A stretch of DNA of 64,000 bases from Sphaerisporangium siamense (GCF_014205275.1 NZ_JACHND010000001.1:2480001-2544000), one strand, 5' to 3'; shown: positions 8,256 through 17,404, counted from the first letter of the stretch. A program made the numbers and translations. The notes: generated from the sequence alone by a model not told the origin.

Positions 8256-8894
8256 GCTTCGGATGTTAATGAAAGGCGTGGAGGATCGTGTCAATCGCCC
8301 CCCGCACCGGCAAAGCACATCACATGCGCGCGACTGGGCATGTCGGTGTCGCGGAACCCGCCGCGAAAGGGGCGGCGCGGAGGGCAAAGGCCCGTGCGCG
8401 GGGGCGGTCATCCGATTGGGGCCGTCGGGCGGCCGATGCCGGCATCTGTTTTTCGCCGGACCAGGAGGCCGTGGGAGCGTGGGCGGGCAAGGCCCGAAAT
8501 TTCTGGTATGGAAAGACCGTAAAGATGGTTTACTTTGCGACATTACACGAAAAGACCTTCTCTTAACCCCGAATGCCACCGGACATAACACGCGGGACCG
8601 CAGGCCAGGAGGAGGGCGCCCCCGGCCGGAGTCCCGGTCAGGGGGCCCGGGCGCCCCGCCGCCCCTGGTAGGTGATCGAAACGCAATCTTCGCGGCGGAA
8701 CTCGGGTGCGGGGCCGCTCGTTGTACCCGTTGCCGCTGGGGGTCGGTCTTCCGCGCTCCGGCGGCGCATTACGGGCAGGGCCCTCGTCCGCCCGCCATGA
8801 CAGATGTGAAGCCACGTGAAGCTATGCGGTACAGGCGGCACTCCCTGTGAGGCTCGACCGAACAGGCTGATCGCAGGTCGCAGTGGAGGCAGTG
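8256..8894. other. 639-bp intergenic region without a convincing gene
   Basis: Divergent spacer between the MmyB-like regulator and the Bax-inhibitor gene. A noticeably AT-rich patch lies at about 8495-8580, unlike the surrounding DNA, and may hold a promoter. Short ORFs here lack ribosome-binding sites and third-position GC bias. I found no riboswitch fold I could name. Confidence 0.5.
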
Positions 8895-9686
8895 ATGCAG
8901 AGCAGGAACCCGGTCCTGAGCAGACTGGGGCAGAACAACCGCCGGTCCGGGGGTGCGGGCCCCAACGTGAGCCCGCAGTACCTGCAGGACATGTACAACG
9001 CCCCTTCGTACGCTCCGCCCGTCGCGGCACGGCCGATGACGATCGACGATGTCGTCGTCCGCGGGTTCATCACCCTGGGCACCCTCGTGGTGTCGGCCGC
9101 CGTCGCCTGGTACTTCAACTTCGGCTGGGGCATCGCCGCCCCCGCGATCCTCGTGGGGTTCGTCCTCGGCCTGATCGTCTCGTTCCGCCAGAGCACCAAC
9201 CCGGCGCTGATCCTGGGCTACTCCCTCGCCTACGGCATCGGCATCGGCGTGATCAGCAAGATGTACAACGAGGCGTCGGAAGGCATCGTCTTCCAGGCGG
9301 TGCTCGGCACGATGGTGGCCTTCGCGGGCGTGCTGGCGGTCTACGCGCTCAAGGTGTTCCGGCCGACTCCCAAGTTCACCAAGTTCGTGGTCGCGGCCGG
9401 CTTCGCCGCCGTCGGCCTCATGCTGCTCAACTGGATCGTCAGCATCTTCACCGACGGCGGTCTCGGCCTGCGCGGCGACAGCCCCATCGGCTGGATCTTC
9501 AGCGTCGCGATGATCCTCCTCGGCTGCTTCTTCCTGCTGCTCGACTTCGACGAGATCGATCGGGGGGTGCGCGCCGGGGTCCCCGAGAAGTACTCGTGGC
9601 TGATGGCCTTCAGCCTCACGCTGAGCCTGGTCTGGCTGTACCTGGAGATCCTGCGCTTCATCAGCTATTTCTTCAACAACGACTAG
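8895..9686 (+). CDS. Bax inhibitor-1 / YccA family membrane protein
   Basis: A 263-residue protein with a 45-residue polar N-terminus followed by seven hydrophobic segments (from about residue 55 to 258). The final helices carry LLLDFDEIDRGV and a YSWLMAFSLTLSLVWLYLEILR stretch broken by polar residues, as in BI-1/YccA proteins, where paired acidic residues form a pH-sensitive di-aspartyl latch for ion leak. A role in calcium or proton leak is known for a bacterial relative; here it is inference. The ATG at 8895 has GGAGG five bases upstream. The two-stage layout (Gly/Pro-rich N-terminus plus membrane domain) is the usual actinobacterial form. A strong terminator follows. Confidence 0.9.
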   Translation: MQSRNPVLSRLGQNNRRSGGAGPNVSPQYLQDMYNAPSYAPPVAARPMTIDDVVVRGFITLGTLVVSAAVAWYFNFGWGIAAPAILVGFVLGLIVSFRQSTNPALILGYSLAYGIGIGVISKMYNEASEGIVFQAVLGTMVAFAGVLAVYALKVFRPTPKFTKFVVAAGFAAVGLMLLNWIVSIFTDGGLGLRGDSPIGWIFSVAMILLGCFFLLLDFDEIDRGVRAGVPEKYSWLMAFSLTLSLVWLYLEILRFISYFFNND

Positions 9687-9701
9687 GTATTTCGTCCGGG
9701 A

Positions 9702-9728
9702 ACGCCCCGCCGGAGCCCGGCGGGGCGT
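9702..9728 (+). terminator. strong hairpin terminator after the BI-1 gene
   Basis: ACGCCCCGCCGG pairs perfectly with CCGGCGGGGCGT around the 3-nt loop AGC, 15 bp after the stop codon. Confidence 0.8.
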
Positions 9729-9884
9729 CATCGGTCCGGCATGCCCGCCCGAGCTTTGGGTAAGCCCCACGCACTGCTACTAACGATCTACCTCGTGTAA
9801 GCGAAGCCTGGCCATTAGGGTCTTGCCATCACGGGGCGGGTGATGCAGTGTCTAGCAAAAGAGGCTTCACTCATGGAGGTGCCC

Positions 9885-10118
9885 ATGTCGTTGAACCACT
9901 CACTGGAGATGCAGAACAAGCTGATAGCCAGGGTTCCGGACATCACCGGACGCGCACTCCCCGAGTGGTTCCAAGCCATCGACAACGGCCCGTCGTTCCT
10001 CCGATGTGACGAGCGGGCCAACTGGCTCGCCGACGAGCACGGGCTGACTCATGGCTACGCGGCCGCCATCGTCATCGAGCACGAGCGGCAGCGCCGTTCT
10101 CGTATGGGGTTCATGTAG
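9885..10118 (+). CDS. DUF4287 domain protein
   Basis: A 77-residue soluble protein. The pattern KLIARVPDITGRALPEWFQ followed by WLADEHGLTHGYAAAIVIEH is characteristic of DUF4287, a small helical domain seen alone or fused to DUF5655-type domains. No function is established for the family. The ATG at 9885 was chosen because GGAGGT lies directly upstream (9875-9880); the in-frame ATG at 9840 has no ribosome-binding site. A hairpin terminator separates it from the PPOX gene downstream, so it is probably a single-gene transcript. Confidence 0.8.
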   Translation: MSLNHSLEMQNKLIARVPDITGRALPEWFQAIDNGPSFLRCDERANWLADEHGLTHGYAAAIVIEHERQRRSRMGFM

Positions 10119-10136
10119 GCCCCTACGCCCACCCCA

Positions 10137-10169
10137 GTGCGCCCACGTCATCGCTTGGCGTGGGCGCAC
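10137..10169 (+). terminator. hairpin between DUF4287 and PPOX genes
   Basis: GTGCGCCCACG pairs with CGTGGGCGCAC (11 bp, loop 11 nt), starting 18 bp after the DUF4287 stop. Confidence 0.65.
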
Positions 10170-10199
10170 CTGTCGCGAGGGCTGGGTCATCATGAGGGC

Positions 10200-10610
10200 A
10201 TGGATCTCGACAAAGCCCGTGATTTCATCCGAAAGAACCACCGCGCGGTGATTCAAACCTGGCGCGCCGACGGCCACCCGCAGATGTCGCCGGTCCTGGT
10301 GGGCATCGACTCCGAGGGGCGCGCCCTCGTCAGCACCCGCGAGGCCGCCGCCAAGACGCGCCAGCTCCGCAACAACTCCGACGTCTCGCTGTGCGTCATG
10401 GTCGACGAGTACCTCGGCGAGTGGGTCCAGATCGAGGGGACCGCCGAGGTCGTGGCCGGGTCCGACGCGCTGGATCCCCTGGTCGAGTACTACCGGAGCG
10501 TCTCCGGCGAGCACCCCGACTGGGACGAGTACCGCTCGGCCATGCGGGAGCAGAAGAACGTCCTCGTCCGCATCGACCTCAAGCGCGCCGGCCCCGACTA
10601 CATGGGCTGA
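10200..10610 (+). CDS. PPOX-class F420-dependent oxidoreductase (split-barrel flavin/deazaflavin fold)
   Basis: A 136-residue protein of the pyridoxamine-phosphate-oxidase-like split barrel. The start MDLDKARDFIRKNHRAVIQT, the strand HPQMSPVLVGIDSEG, and VSTREAAAKTRQLRNNSDVSLCVM are typical of the F420-binding PPOX group of actinobacteria. Members reduce diverse substrates with F420H2 or bind biliverdin or heme; the substrate here cannot be read from sequence. The ATG at 10200 starts at the family-typical position; the in-frame ATG further upstream would start inside the preceding terminator hairpin. It converges on the thiolase gene. Confidence 0.82.
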   Translation: MDLDKARDFIRKNHRAVIQTWRADGHPQMSPVLVGIDSEGRALVSTREAAAKTRQLRNNSDVSLCVMVDEYLGEWVQIEGTAEVVAGSDALDPLVEYYRSVSGEHPDWDEYRSAMREQKNVLVRIDLKRAGPDYMG

Positions 10611-10706
10611 CGCCTTCCGGCCGCGCCCGCCGCGCGGGGCGGGCGAGATCGGCCGGGGTCACCCCCGCCGCCGTGACCGGCGGCGCCTTCGATCTTCACG
10701 GCTCCG

Positions 10707-11927
10707 TCAGCTCAGCCGTTCCAGCAGCATGGCCATGCCCTGGCCGCCGCCCACGCACATCGTCTCCAGGCCCATCGCCTTGTCGTGGAAGCGCAGGCTG
10801 TTGATCAGCGTCGAGGTGATGCGCGCGCCCGTCATGCCGAACGGGTGCCCCACGGCGATCGCGCCCCCGTTGACGTTGAGCCGGTCGAGGTCGATCCCGA
10901 GCTCCTGGTACGACGGGATGACCTGCGCGGCGAACGCCTCGTTGATCTCGACGAGATCGACGTCCCCGATGGCCATGCCGGCCCGGGACAGCGCCTGCCG
11001 GGACGCCTCGACGGGGCCGAGGCCCATGATCTCGGGCGAGAGGCCGCTCACGCCGGTCGAGACGATGCGCGCCAGCGGCGTGACGCCCAGTTCCGCGGCC
11101 TTCACGTCGCTCATCACGACCACCGCGGCCGCGCCGTCGTTCAGCGGGCAGCAGTTGCCCGCCGTCACCGTGCCGTCGGGACGGAACACCGGCTTGAGCT
11201 GCGCGACCGCCTCGTAGGTGGTGCCGGGCCGCGGGCCGTCGTCCCTGCTCACCACCGAGCCGTCGGGCAGCGTCGCCGGGGTGATGTCCGTCTCCCAGAA
11301 CCCGTCGGCGAGGGCCTTCTCCGCCAGGTTCTGCGACCGGACGCCGAACTCGTCCTGCTCCCTGCGGCTGACGCCCTTCAGCTCGGCGACGTTCTCGGCG
11401 GTCTGCCCCATCGCGAGGTACACGTCGGGCAGCCGGCCGGTCTGGCGGGGGTCCTGCCATTCGAGGGCGCCGCCCTCGGCCCGCCGGTCGGTGCGCTCCT
11501 TGGCGTCGAGGAACAGGGGGTTGGCGGTGTCGGGCAGGGAGTCGGAGCTGCCCTTGGCGAAGCGGGACACGCACTCGACGCCCGCCGAGACGAAGACGTC
11601 GCCCTCGCCGGCCTTGATGGCGTGGAAGGCCATGCGCGTCGTCTGGAGCGAGGAGGAGCAGTAGCGGGTGACGGTCGTGCCGGGGACGCCGTCCAGGCCG
11701 AGCAGCACCGCGACCACCCGGGCCATGTTGAACCCCTGCTCGCCGCCCGGCAGGCCGCAGCCGAGCATCAGGTCGTCGATGTCGTTCGGGTCGAGCTGGG
11801 GCACCTTGTCGAGCGCGGCCCTGACCATCTGGACGGTCAGATCGTCGGGGCGGATGTCCTTGAGCGACCCCTTGAAGGCCCGGCCGATGGGCGAGCGCGC
11901 GGTCGCGACGATGACTGCCTCGGGCAT
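10707..11927 (-). CDS. acetyl-CoA C-acyltransferase (thiolase)
   Basis: A 406-residue thiolase catalysing reversible thiolytic cleavage of 3-ketoacyl-CoA. The nucleophilic Cys90 lies in TRYCSSSLQTTRMA, the catalytic His361 in VGHPFGMTGAR, and the second Cys391 in MCVGGGQGMA. The length and SLKDIRPDDL start match FadA-type degradative thiolases acting in fatty-acid beta-oxidation, although an acetoacetyl-CoA-forming role cannot be excluded. The usual partner 3-hydroxyacyl-CoA dehydrogenase is not adjacent. The ATG at 11927 is preceded by AGGAG about 7 bases upstream. Confidence 0.92.
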   Translation of the reverse strand: MPEAVIVATARSPIGRAFKGSLKDIRPDDLTVQMVRAALDKVPQLDPNDIDDLMLGCGLPGGEQGFNMARVVAVLLGLDGVPGTTVTRYCSSSLQTTRMAFHAIKAGEGDVFVSAGVECVSRFAKGSSDSLPDTANPLFLDAKERTDRRAEGGALEWQDPRQTGRLPDVYLAMGQTAENVAELKGVSRREQDEFGVRSQNLAEKALADGFWETDITPATLPDGSVVSRDDGPRPGTTYEAVAQLKPVFRPDGTVTAGNCCPLNDGAAAVVVMSDVKAAELGVTPLARIVSTGVSGLSPEIMGLGPVEASRQALSRAGMAIGDVDLVEINEAFAAQVIPSYQELGIDLDRLNVNGGAIAVGHPFGMTGARITSTLINSLRFHDKAMGLETMCVGGGQGMAMLLERLS

Positions 11928-11983
11928 GTGGCTCTCCTGTTCTGGCAGGCGGGACAGGTCCCTCTGCGGAGATTACCGCGCGG

Positions 11984-13345
11984 TCAGCCGTACATGCCGG
12001 GCGCGCTGCCCGTGGTGTCCTGGACGGCGTTGACGGCGCCGTTCTCGTCCCGCCAGAGACGCCAGCCGTCCTGGCTGCCGGTGAACCAGGCGGGCGGGGG
12101 GCCGGCGGCGGGCGCCCGCTTGCCCGTGGCCAGGTCGAACTCGCACAGCGAGGCCACCGAGTAGAAGCCGCGGGCGCCCCCGGCCAGGGGCAGGGGCTTG
12201 GGGTCGGTGACGCAGAAGGACCAGCCGCGCCGGCCCTGGACCGGCGTCGCGCGGCCCGAGGGCAGCTCGAAGGCGGCGCCGGCCCCGCCGGGCTTGAGGA
12301 AGTCGAGCCGCGCCATGTCGCCGGGGAAGGCCAGCCACCACCCGGCGCCGGGCACCTGGCCGGCGGTGATCTGGCCGACCACCCGCCCCGAGCCGGGGTC
12401 GAGCCGGGCGAACCCGCCGTACTGCCCGCGCTCGTCCACCGGCCGCACCACCGGCGCGTACCCGGGGCTGCCGCTGGGGTAGACGCGGACGACGGACGGC
12501 CGCAGCCAGTTGACGGCGCCGTCGGCGAGCTTGATGGAGAACAGGCCGAACGAGGAGGTCTTGTTCTGCTTGGGGCTGGTGTACGGGGCGACGTACCCGA
12601 CGAGATCGCCGCCGGACGCGCCGAACGCCCAGCCGCCCGACAGGTCGACGCCCGGGGCGAGCGCCTGCTCGACCGGGAGCCGCCAGACCGGCCGGCCCGA
12701 GGCGAGGTCGTGCGCGGCGAGCACGGGATGCCGGGCCAGGTGCAGCATGACGACCCGGCCGGCGTCGGACCACTCGACCTCGGCGATGCCCGGCTCCTTC
12801 CACAGCACCTTGCCGGTCAGGGGGTCGAGCACGACCACCCGTGCCGAGGCCAGCGCGGTGTTCTCCGACAGGCACAGCAGGCGGCCGCACCGCTGCGGCC
12901 CGAACGTCGAGTGGACGGGACGGCTCCACAGCGGCCGGCCGGTGCGGGCGTCGTGGGCGACGAGGGCGGCGTTCCCGGCGCCGTGCCCGCCCCGCTTCGG
13001 GGCGACGGCGGCGACGATCGCGTGGCCGGGGGAGGTCTCGACGGCGGCGGGGGACTGCACGCCCATGCCGGGCAGCCGCCCGGCGATGGCCGCCGGGTGG
13101 GCCCAGAGCCTCTTCCCGCCGGCCAGGTCGAGGGCGGCGGTCTCCAGGGAGCCGTCCGGCCGCAGCGAGGTCACGGTGGCCACCCCCGCGGCCACGGTGG
13201 CCCGGCTGACGGCGTTGACCTCGGCATTGCGCCAGGTGGCGTGGTGGGCCTGCTCGGTGGCCGCCCTGCTGGTGGAGCACGCCGCCAGGGCGAGCACCCC
13301 GGCGAGCGCCAAGGCCGGTTTCGTGAGGGGCCGGAACACGGGCAT
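11984..13345 (-). CDS. secreted PQQ-like beta-propeller lipoprotein
   Basis: A 453-residue protein with a lipoprotein signal: MPVFRPLTKPALALAG, then LALAAC with the lipidated Cys near residue 23. The mature part is built of repeated WD/PQQ-like blades with LDLAGGKRLWAHP, VAHDARTGRPLWSRPV, LDPLTGKVLWKEPG and LASGRPVWRLPV, each ending in G-K/R-x-L/V-W. This is the outer-membrane-assembly/quinoprotein-like propeller fold, which in actinobacteria is often a ligand-binding surface lipoprotein with no enzymatic activity. The ATG at 13345 with TTGGAG upstream was preferred because it begins the signal peptide; longer upstream translation is Arg/Pro-rich and unlike a protein. Its substrate is unknown. 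Confidence 0.82.
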   Translation of the reverse strand: MPVFRPLTKPALALAGVLALAACSTSRAATEQAHHATWRNAEVNAVSRATVAAGVATVTSLRPDGSLETAALDLAGGKRLWAHPAAIAGRLPGMGVQSPAAVETSPGHAIVAAVAPKRGGHGAGNAALVAHDARTGRPLWSRPVHSTFGPQRCGRLLCLSENTALASARVVVLDPLTGKVLWKEPGIAEVEWSDAGRVVMLHLARHPVLAAHDLASGRPVWRLPVEQALAPGVDLSGGWAFGASGGDLVGYVAPYTSPKQNKTSSFGLFSIKLADGAVNWLRPSVVRVYPSGSPGYAPVVRPVDERGQYGGFARLDPGSGRVVGQITAGQVPGAGWWLAFPGDMARLDFLKPGGAGAAFELPSGRATPVQGRRGWSFCVTDPKPLPLAGGARGFYSVASLCEFDLATGKRAPAAGPPPAWFTGSQDGWRLWRDENGAVNAVQDTTGSAPGMYG

Positions 13346-13403
13346 TGCACTCCAATGTGGGCAGAGTGACGACTCTGCCGCGGAGGGTGACCGCCGTCGG
13401 CCG

Positions 13404-14396
13404 CTACGAGGCGACGGCCCCCGGCCGGCGGCGAAGGATCGCGGCCCAACGTCCGGGCAGGCCGGTCGCGCGGCCGGCGACGCGGGTCGCGGTGACCTCG
13501 GTGCCGGGCTCCTCCGCGGCGATGGCCGCCGCGAGGTAAATCGATTGCGATGCCTCGCCACGCTCGGATTCGGGTTCGGGCCACAATCCCAACGCAGCGC
13601 ATACAGACGGTAGCACTACGTTAGCGGCCTGTTGGTAACCTCGGACAGATGGGTGGTATCGGTCGGGTCCGAACATCTCGCCCGGATATGTCGCGAATTC
13701 CGGGCCGAGGACGTCGGCGAACGCCACCGTCCTGCCGCCCTCGGCCACCACGCCGACCGTCTGCGCGGCGGCGAGCTGGCGGCTCCAGCGCCGCGTCATC
13801 CAGCGCAGCGGCTGCCCGATCGGCCGGACCGTCCCGAGGTCGGGACAGGTGCCGACCACGACCTCCGCGCCGTACTCACGGAGCCGCCGCACCGCGTCCC
13901 GCAGGTGCCCCACGGCCTGGGCCGGCTTGGTCTGGGTCGTGACGTCGTTGGCGCCGACGAAGATCACCGCGAGGTCGGGCCGGGTCCGCAGCGCGCGGTC
14001 CACCTGGAAGGGCAGGTCCGCCGAGACCGCCCCGGACCGCCCGAAGACGTGCAGGCGCACCGGCCGCTCGGCCACCGCCGCGAGGCCGGTCGCCAGCATC
14101 ACGGCGGGCGTCGCCGCCGGGTCGGTCATGCCGAGGCCCACCGACGTGGAGTCCCCCAGCATGACCATCGTGACCGGCTCGGCGTCCCCCTCGCCCGCCC
14201 AGGCCCCGTAGAGGCCGTCGGACGACGGCCCGTCCATGCCGTACGGCCGGCCGACGGCCTTGCGCGCCAGCATGGCCTCGGTCAGCAGCAGGCCGTACAC
14301 GGCGCCCCCCAGCACCGTGGCGCCTCCGCCCCCGAGAGCCGCCGCGGTGGCGATGCGGCGGGCCGCCCGTGCGGTCCCCGGCGTCCAGATCACCAT
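13404..14396 (-). CDS. SGNH/GDSL hydrolase with N-terminal membrane helix
   Basis: A 330-residue esterase-family protein. Block I is VMLGDSTSVGLG with Ser83, block III FVGANDVTTQ, and block V DRYHPSVRGY with the catalytic Asp and His. A hydrophobic helix at about residues 18-40 probably anchors it on the outer side of the membrane. Family members deacylate or deacetylate lipids or polysaccharides; the substrate cannot be predicted. It lies upstream of the propeller lipoprotein on the same strand (58 bp gap), so the two may form a surface-associated pair, and it diverges from the cystathionine beta-synthase gene. Confidence 0.87.
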   Translation of the reverse strand: MVIWTPGTARAARRIATAAALGGGGATVLGGAVYGLLLTEAMLARKAVGRPYGMDGPSSDGLYGAWAGEGDAEPVTMVMLGDSTSVGLGMTDPAATPAVMLATGLAAVAERPVRLHVFGRSGAVSADLPFQVDRALRTRPDLAVIFVGANDVTTQTKPAQAVGHLRDAVRRLREYGAEVVVGTCPDLGTVRPIGQPLRWMTRRWSRQLAAAQTVGVVAEGGRTVAFADVLGPEFATYPGEMFGPDRYHPSVRGYQQAANVVLPSVCAALGLWPEPESERGEASQSIYLAAAIAAEEPGTEVTATRVAGRATGLPGRWAAILRRRPGAVAS

Positions 14397-14599
14397 CCCC
14401 GTGCATCCCCTTTTCTGCTGTTGTCCTTCGTCCCGGCCCTCTGTTCCGGTTTCAGTTACGCGACTCGCGGATGCCTGTCCGTGTCGTCAACATGTCGCCG
14501 TCATCGTGACGGTACGGTGAGGAAAGGACCCGCTGGATCTCCTCGGAACTCCGGCATTGGTAAGGGTGACAAAGCACGGCAGATGAGGTGTTATTCCCG

Positions 14600-15979
14600 G
14601 TGCGCGTACATGACTCTCTGATCGAGCTCATGGGCAACACCCCGCTCGTCCGGCTCCGCAAGGTCACGGCGGGTGTGCGGGCCCAGGTGCTCGCCAAGGT
14701 GGAATATTTCAACCCCGGCGGCTCGGTGAAGGACCGCATCGCGCTGCGCATGGTGGAGGCCGCGGAGCGGTCGGGGGCGTTGCGTCCCGGCGGGGTGATC
14801 GTCGAGCCGACCTCGGGCAACACCGGCGTGGGGTTGGCCATCGTGGCCCAGGACAGGGGCTACCGCTGCCTGTTCGTCGTGCCCGACAAGGTGGCGCAGG
14901 ACAAGATCGCCGTACTGCGGGCGTACGGCGCCGAGGTCGTCGTCTGCCCGACGGCGGTCTCGCCCGACCACCCCGAGTCCTACTACTCGGTGTCCGACCG
15001 CCTGGCCCGCGAGATCCCGAACGCCTGGAAGCCCGACCAGTACTCCAACCCCGAGAACCCGGCCAGCCACTACCACTCGACGGGGCCGGAGATCTGGGAG
15101 CAGACCGAGGGACGGATCACCCACTTCGTGGCGGGCGTCGGCACGGGCGGCACGATCAGCGGCACTGGCCGCTACCTAAAGGAGGTCTCCGGCGGGCGGG
15201 TGCGGGTCATCGGCGCCGACCCGGAGGGCTCGGTGTACTCCGGCGGCTCGGGACGTCCGTACCTGGTCGAGGGCGTGGGCGAGGACATCTGGCCCGCCAC
15301 CTACGACACCACGGTCGCCGACCGCGTGATCGCCGTCTCCGACAAGGACTCCTTCGGCATGACCCGCCGCCTGGCCCGCGAGGAGGCCCTGCTCGTCGGC
15401 GGCTCGTGCGGCATGGCCGTCGTGGCGGCGCTCAAGGTGGCCGCGGAGGCCGGCCCCGACGACGTGATCGTCGTCCTGCTGCCGGACGGCGGGCGCGGCT
15501 ACCTGTCGAAGATCTTCAACGACGACTGGATGGCCGACTACGGCTTCCTGACCACCTCGACCGAGGAGAACCTGGTCCGCGACGTGCTCGGCCGCAAATC
15601 GCCGGGCATGCCGGAGTTCGTCCACACCCACCCGCACGAGTCGGTGAACACGGCGATCTCGATCATGCGCGAGTACGGCGTCTCGCAGCTCCCCGTGATG
15701 AAGGAGGAGCCCCCGGTCATGGCGGCCGAGGTGGTCGGTTCGATCGTCGAGCGCGACCTGCTGGAGGCCCTGTACCGGGGCAAGGTCTCCGGCGGCGACC
15801 CCATCCAGGACCACATGTCGGCTCCGCTGCCCATGGTCGGCGCGGGCGAGCCGCTCTCGGTGGCCATCGAGGCGCTGGAGAAGGCCGACGCCACGGTCGT
15901 CCTGGACGACGGCAAGCCCGTGGGCCTGGTGACCCGGCAGGACCTGCTCGCGTTCCTGGCCGGCGCCAACGGGGCCTGA
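14600..15979 (+). CDS. cbs: cystathionine beta-synthase
   Basis: A 459-residue PLP enzyme condensing serine (or O-acetylserine) with homocysteine to cystathionine in reverse transsulfuration. The PLP-binding Lys44 lies in NPGGSVKDRIALRM. The phosphate-binding loop is GVGTGGTISGTG, and the substrate loop is EPTSGNTGVG. Two C-terminal CBS domains (about residues 340-455) provide regulation. The protein closely follows mycobacterial Cbs in sequence and length. The GTG at 14600 gives the family start VRVHDSLIELMGNTPLVRL. An alternative GTG at 14588 would add four residues, the first of them a rare TTA leucine codon. Cystathionine gamma-synthase lies 3 kb downstream. Confidence 0.92.
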   Translation: MRVHDSLIELMGNTPLVRLRKVTAGVRAQVLAKVEYFNPGGSVKDRIALRMVEAAERSGALRPGGVIVEPTSGNTGVGLAIVAQDRGYRCLFVVPDKVAQDKIAVLRAYGAEVVVCPTAVSPDHPESYYSVSDRLAREIPNAWKPDQYSNPENPASHYHSTGPEIWEQTEGRITHFVAGVGTGGTISGTGRYLKEVSGGRVRVIGADPEGSVYSGGSGRPYLVEGVGEDIWPATYDTTVADRVIAVSDKDSFGMTRRLAREEALLVGGSCGMAVVAALKVAAEAGPDDVIVVLLPDGGRGYLSKIFNDDWMADYGFLTTSTEENLVRDVLGRKSPGMPEFVHTHPHESVNTAISIMREYGVSQLPVMKEEPPVMAAEVVGSIVERDLLEALYRGKVSGGDPIQDHMSAPLPMVGAGEPLSVAIEALEKADATVVLDDGKPVGLVTRQDLLAFLAGANGA

Positions 15980-15991
15980 CCGGCGGTCAGG
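15975..15991. terminator. short hairpin spanning two converging stop codons
   Basis: CCTGAC pairs with GTCAGG around a 5-nt loop. The hairpin contains the TGA of the cystathionine beta-synthase gene and the TGA of the histidine kinase gene on the opposite strand, only 7 bp apart. Confidence 0.4.
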
Positions 15992-17144
15992 CGGTCCGCG
16001 CCGGAGGGAACCAGGCGCGGACCTCCCAGGCCCCCTCGGGGGTGGGCCCGGCGAACAGGTGGCCGCCGACCGCGGTGACCCGTTCGGTCATGCCCACCAG
16101 CCCGTACCCGCCGCCGAGCCGCGAGACGCGCGGGTCGGTGGCCGAGCGGTGGTTGCGGACGCGCAGCACCACGCCGCCGTCGCCGTGCTTCAGGTCGGCC
16201 TGCACCCAGCCGGTGCCCGGGGCGTGCCTGCGGATGTTGGTCAGCGACTCCTGCAGCACGCGGTGCAGGGTGGTGAGCACCTCGGGCGCCAGCGACGCCT
16301 CGGTGATCCCCTGACCGATGTCGAAGGCCACCGGCGGCCCCCCGGCCGCGAAGCGCTCGACCAGCACCCGCATGTCGTGGAACGTCACCCCGGGGTTGCG
16401 TGCCGCGTCGTCCTCGGCGCGCAGCACGCCCACCAGCCGGCGCATGGAGGTCAGCGCCTCCGTGCCGGCCCCGGCGATCGCGTCCAGGGCGGGCATGACG
16501 GTGTCGGGCCGCTGCGCGGCGACGGTCCTGGCCGCCTGCGCCTGCACGACGATGCCGGTGATGTGGTGGGCGACGAGGTCGTGCAGCTCCCGGGCGAGTT
16601 CGAGCCGTTCGGCCCGGCGCACGGCGTGCACGGTGCGCTCGCGCCGGTCGATCTGGTAGCGCAGGTAGCTGCCGATGCCGACCGCGGTGGCCCAGGCGAC
16701 GAACAGCAGGAAGCCGATCGGCAGGGCCGGGCCCCCCTGGACGCGCATGCCGCTCGCCATCTGCAGGGTGAGCATGGACAGCAGCGAGAGCACGACGGCG
16801 GTGTGCAGCGGGCGCACCCAGCGCAGCACGCCGATGGTGAGCAGGAGCAGCGACCCGGTCTCGGCGAGGCCGGGGAAGCCGTGCCACCCCACCGCGACGA
16901 GCGTGATGGACACCGCCCCCGAGGCGGCCATGACGAGGACGAAGCCCTCGACGCGGAACCGGCGCCGCAGCAGATAGGCGATGATGCCGAGCAGTCCGAT
17001 GGCGGCGACGGCCACGCCCCTGGAGCCGGTCGAGGCGCTGAACACGAGGTCGCCGATGAGGCACAGGCCGAGACAGCCGACCAGTGCTATCTCACTGAGC
17101 CGCTGAATCCACCAGATGACTCGGGGGCCGTCTCTCACAGACAT
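15987..17144 (-). CDS. orphan sensor histidine kinase (HisKA_3 family)
   Basis: A 385-residue membrane kinase. Five to six hydrophobic helices occupy residues about 18-160. A HisKA_3 dimerisation helix follows with the phospho-acceptor His188 in LELARELHDLVAHHITGIV. The HATPase domain carries LHRVLQESLTNIRRHA (N box) and GGGYGLVGMTERV (G box). Such kinases usually phosphorylate a LuxR/NarL-type response regulator encoded next to them, but none is adjacent here, so the partner is elsewhere or lost. The ATG at 17144 begins MSVRDGPRVIWW. The signal is unknown; the membrane-embedded sensor has no extracellular domain, suggesting detection within the membrane. Confidence 0.88.
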   Translation of the reverse strand: MSVRDGPRVIWWIQRLSEIALVGCLGLCLIGDLVFSASTGSRGVAVAAIGLLGIIAYLLRRRFRVEGFVLVMAASGAVSITLVAVGWHGFPGLAETGSLLLLTIGVLRWVRPLHTAVVLSLLSMLTLQMASGMRVQGGPALPIGFLLFVAWATAVGIGSYLRYQIDRRERTVHAVRRAERLELARELHDLVAHHITGIVVQAQAARTVAAQRPDTVMPALDAIAGAGTEALTSMRRLVGVLRAEDDAARNPGVTFHDMRVLVERFAAGGPPVAFDIGQGITEASLAPEVLTTLHRVLQESLTNIRRHAPGTGWVQADLKHGDGGVVLRVRNHRSATDPRVSRLGGGYGLVGMTERVTAVGGHLFAGPTPEGAWEVRAWFPPARTA

Positions 17145-17272
17145 CGAGCGTAAACCGGAAGGCCGACCACAGGATCGGCCATTCGGACGACCGGGGGGCC
17201 GGCGGATCGGACTTCCTGGCGAGGCGCGGCCGGGGCGCCGTGGGCGACGCTGGTATCACGAATGGAGGGGAA

Positions 17273-17404
17273 ATGACGTTCCTCACAGTGTTCCTGCTCA
17301 TCCTGGCCGTGTCCGCGTTCGCGCTCCTGGCCCTCGCCGATCCGCTGCTGCTGTCCCGGATCCGAGGGAAGGATCGTACGGCTCACCCATCTCCCGCCGA
17401 GTAG
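17273..17404 (+). CDS. 43-residue single-helix membrane protein
   Basis: A small ORF starting with ATG directly after GGAGGGGAA, an excellent ribosome-binding site. It encodes MTFLTVFLLILAVSAFALLA followed by a short polar tail ending HPSPAE. One transmembrane helix fills residues 3-25. Its 3' half overlaps, antisense, the C-terminal tail of the MMPL-like gene by about 107 bp. No family is recognised. The strong ribosome-binding site and clean hydrophobic helix are the support; homology evidence is lacking. Confidence 0.5.
   Translation: MTFLTVFLLILAVSAFALLALADPLLLSRIRGKDRTAHPSPAE

Noticed and set aside
8288..8566. A 92-codon ORF in the gap before the Bax-inhibitor gene
   Set aside because: No ribosome-binding site, the frame passes from GC-rich to AT-rich DNA without coding bias, and no recognisable protein.
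16059..17153. Long plus-strand ORF opposite the histidine kinase gene
   Set aside because: A typical high-GC shadow of the kinase frame, with His/Gly/Arg-rich nonsense composition.
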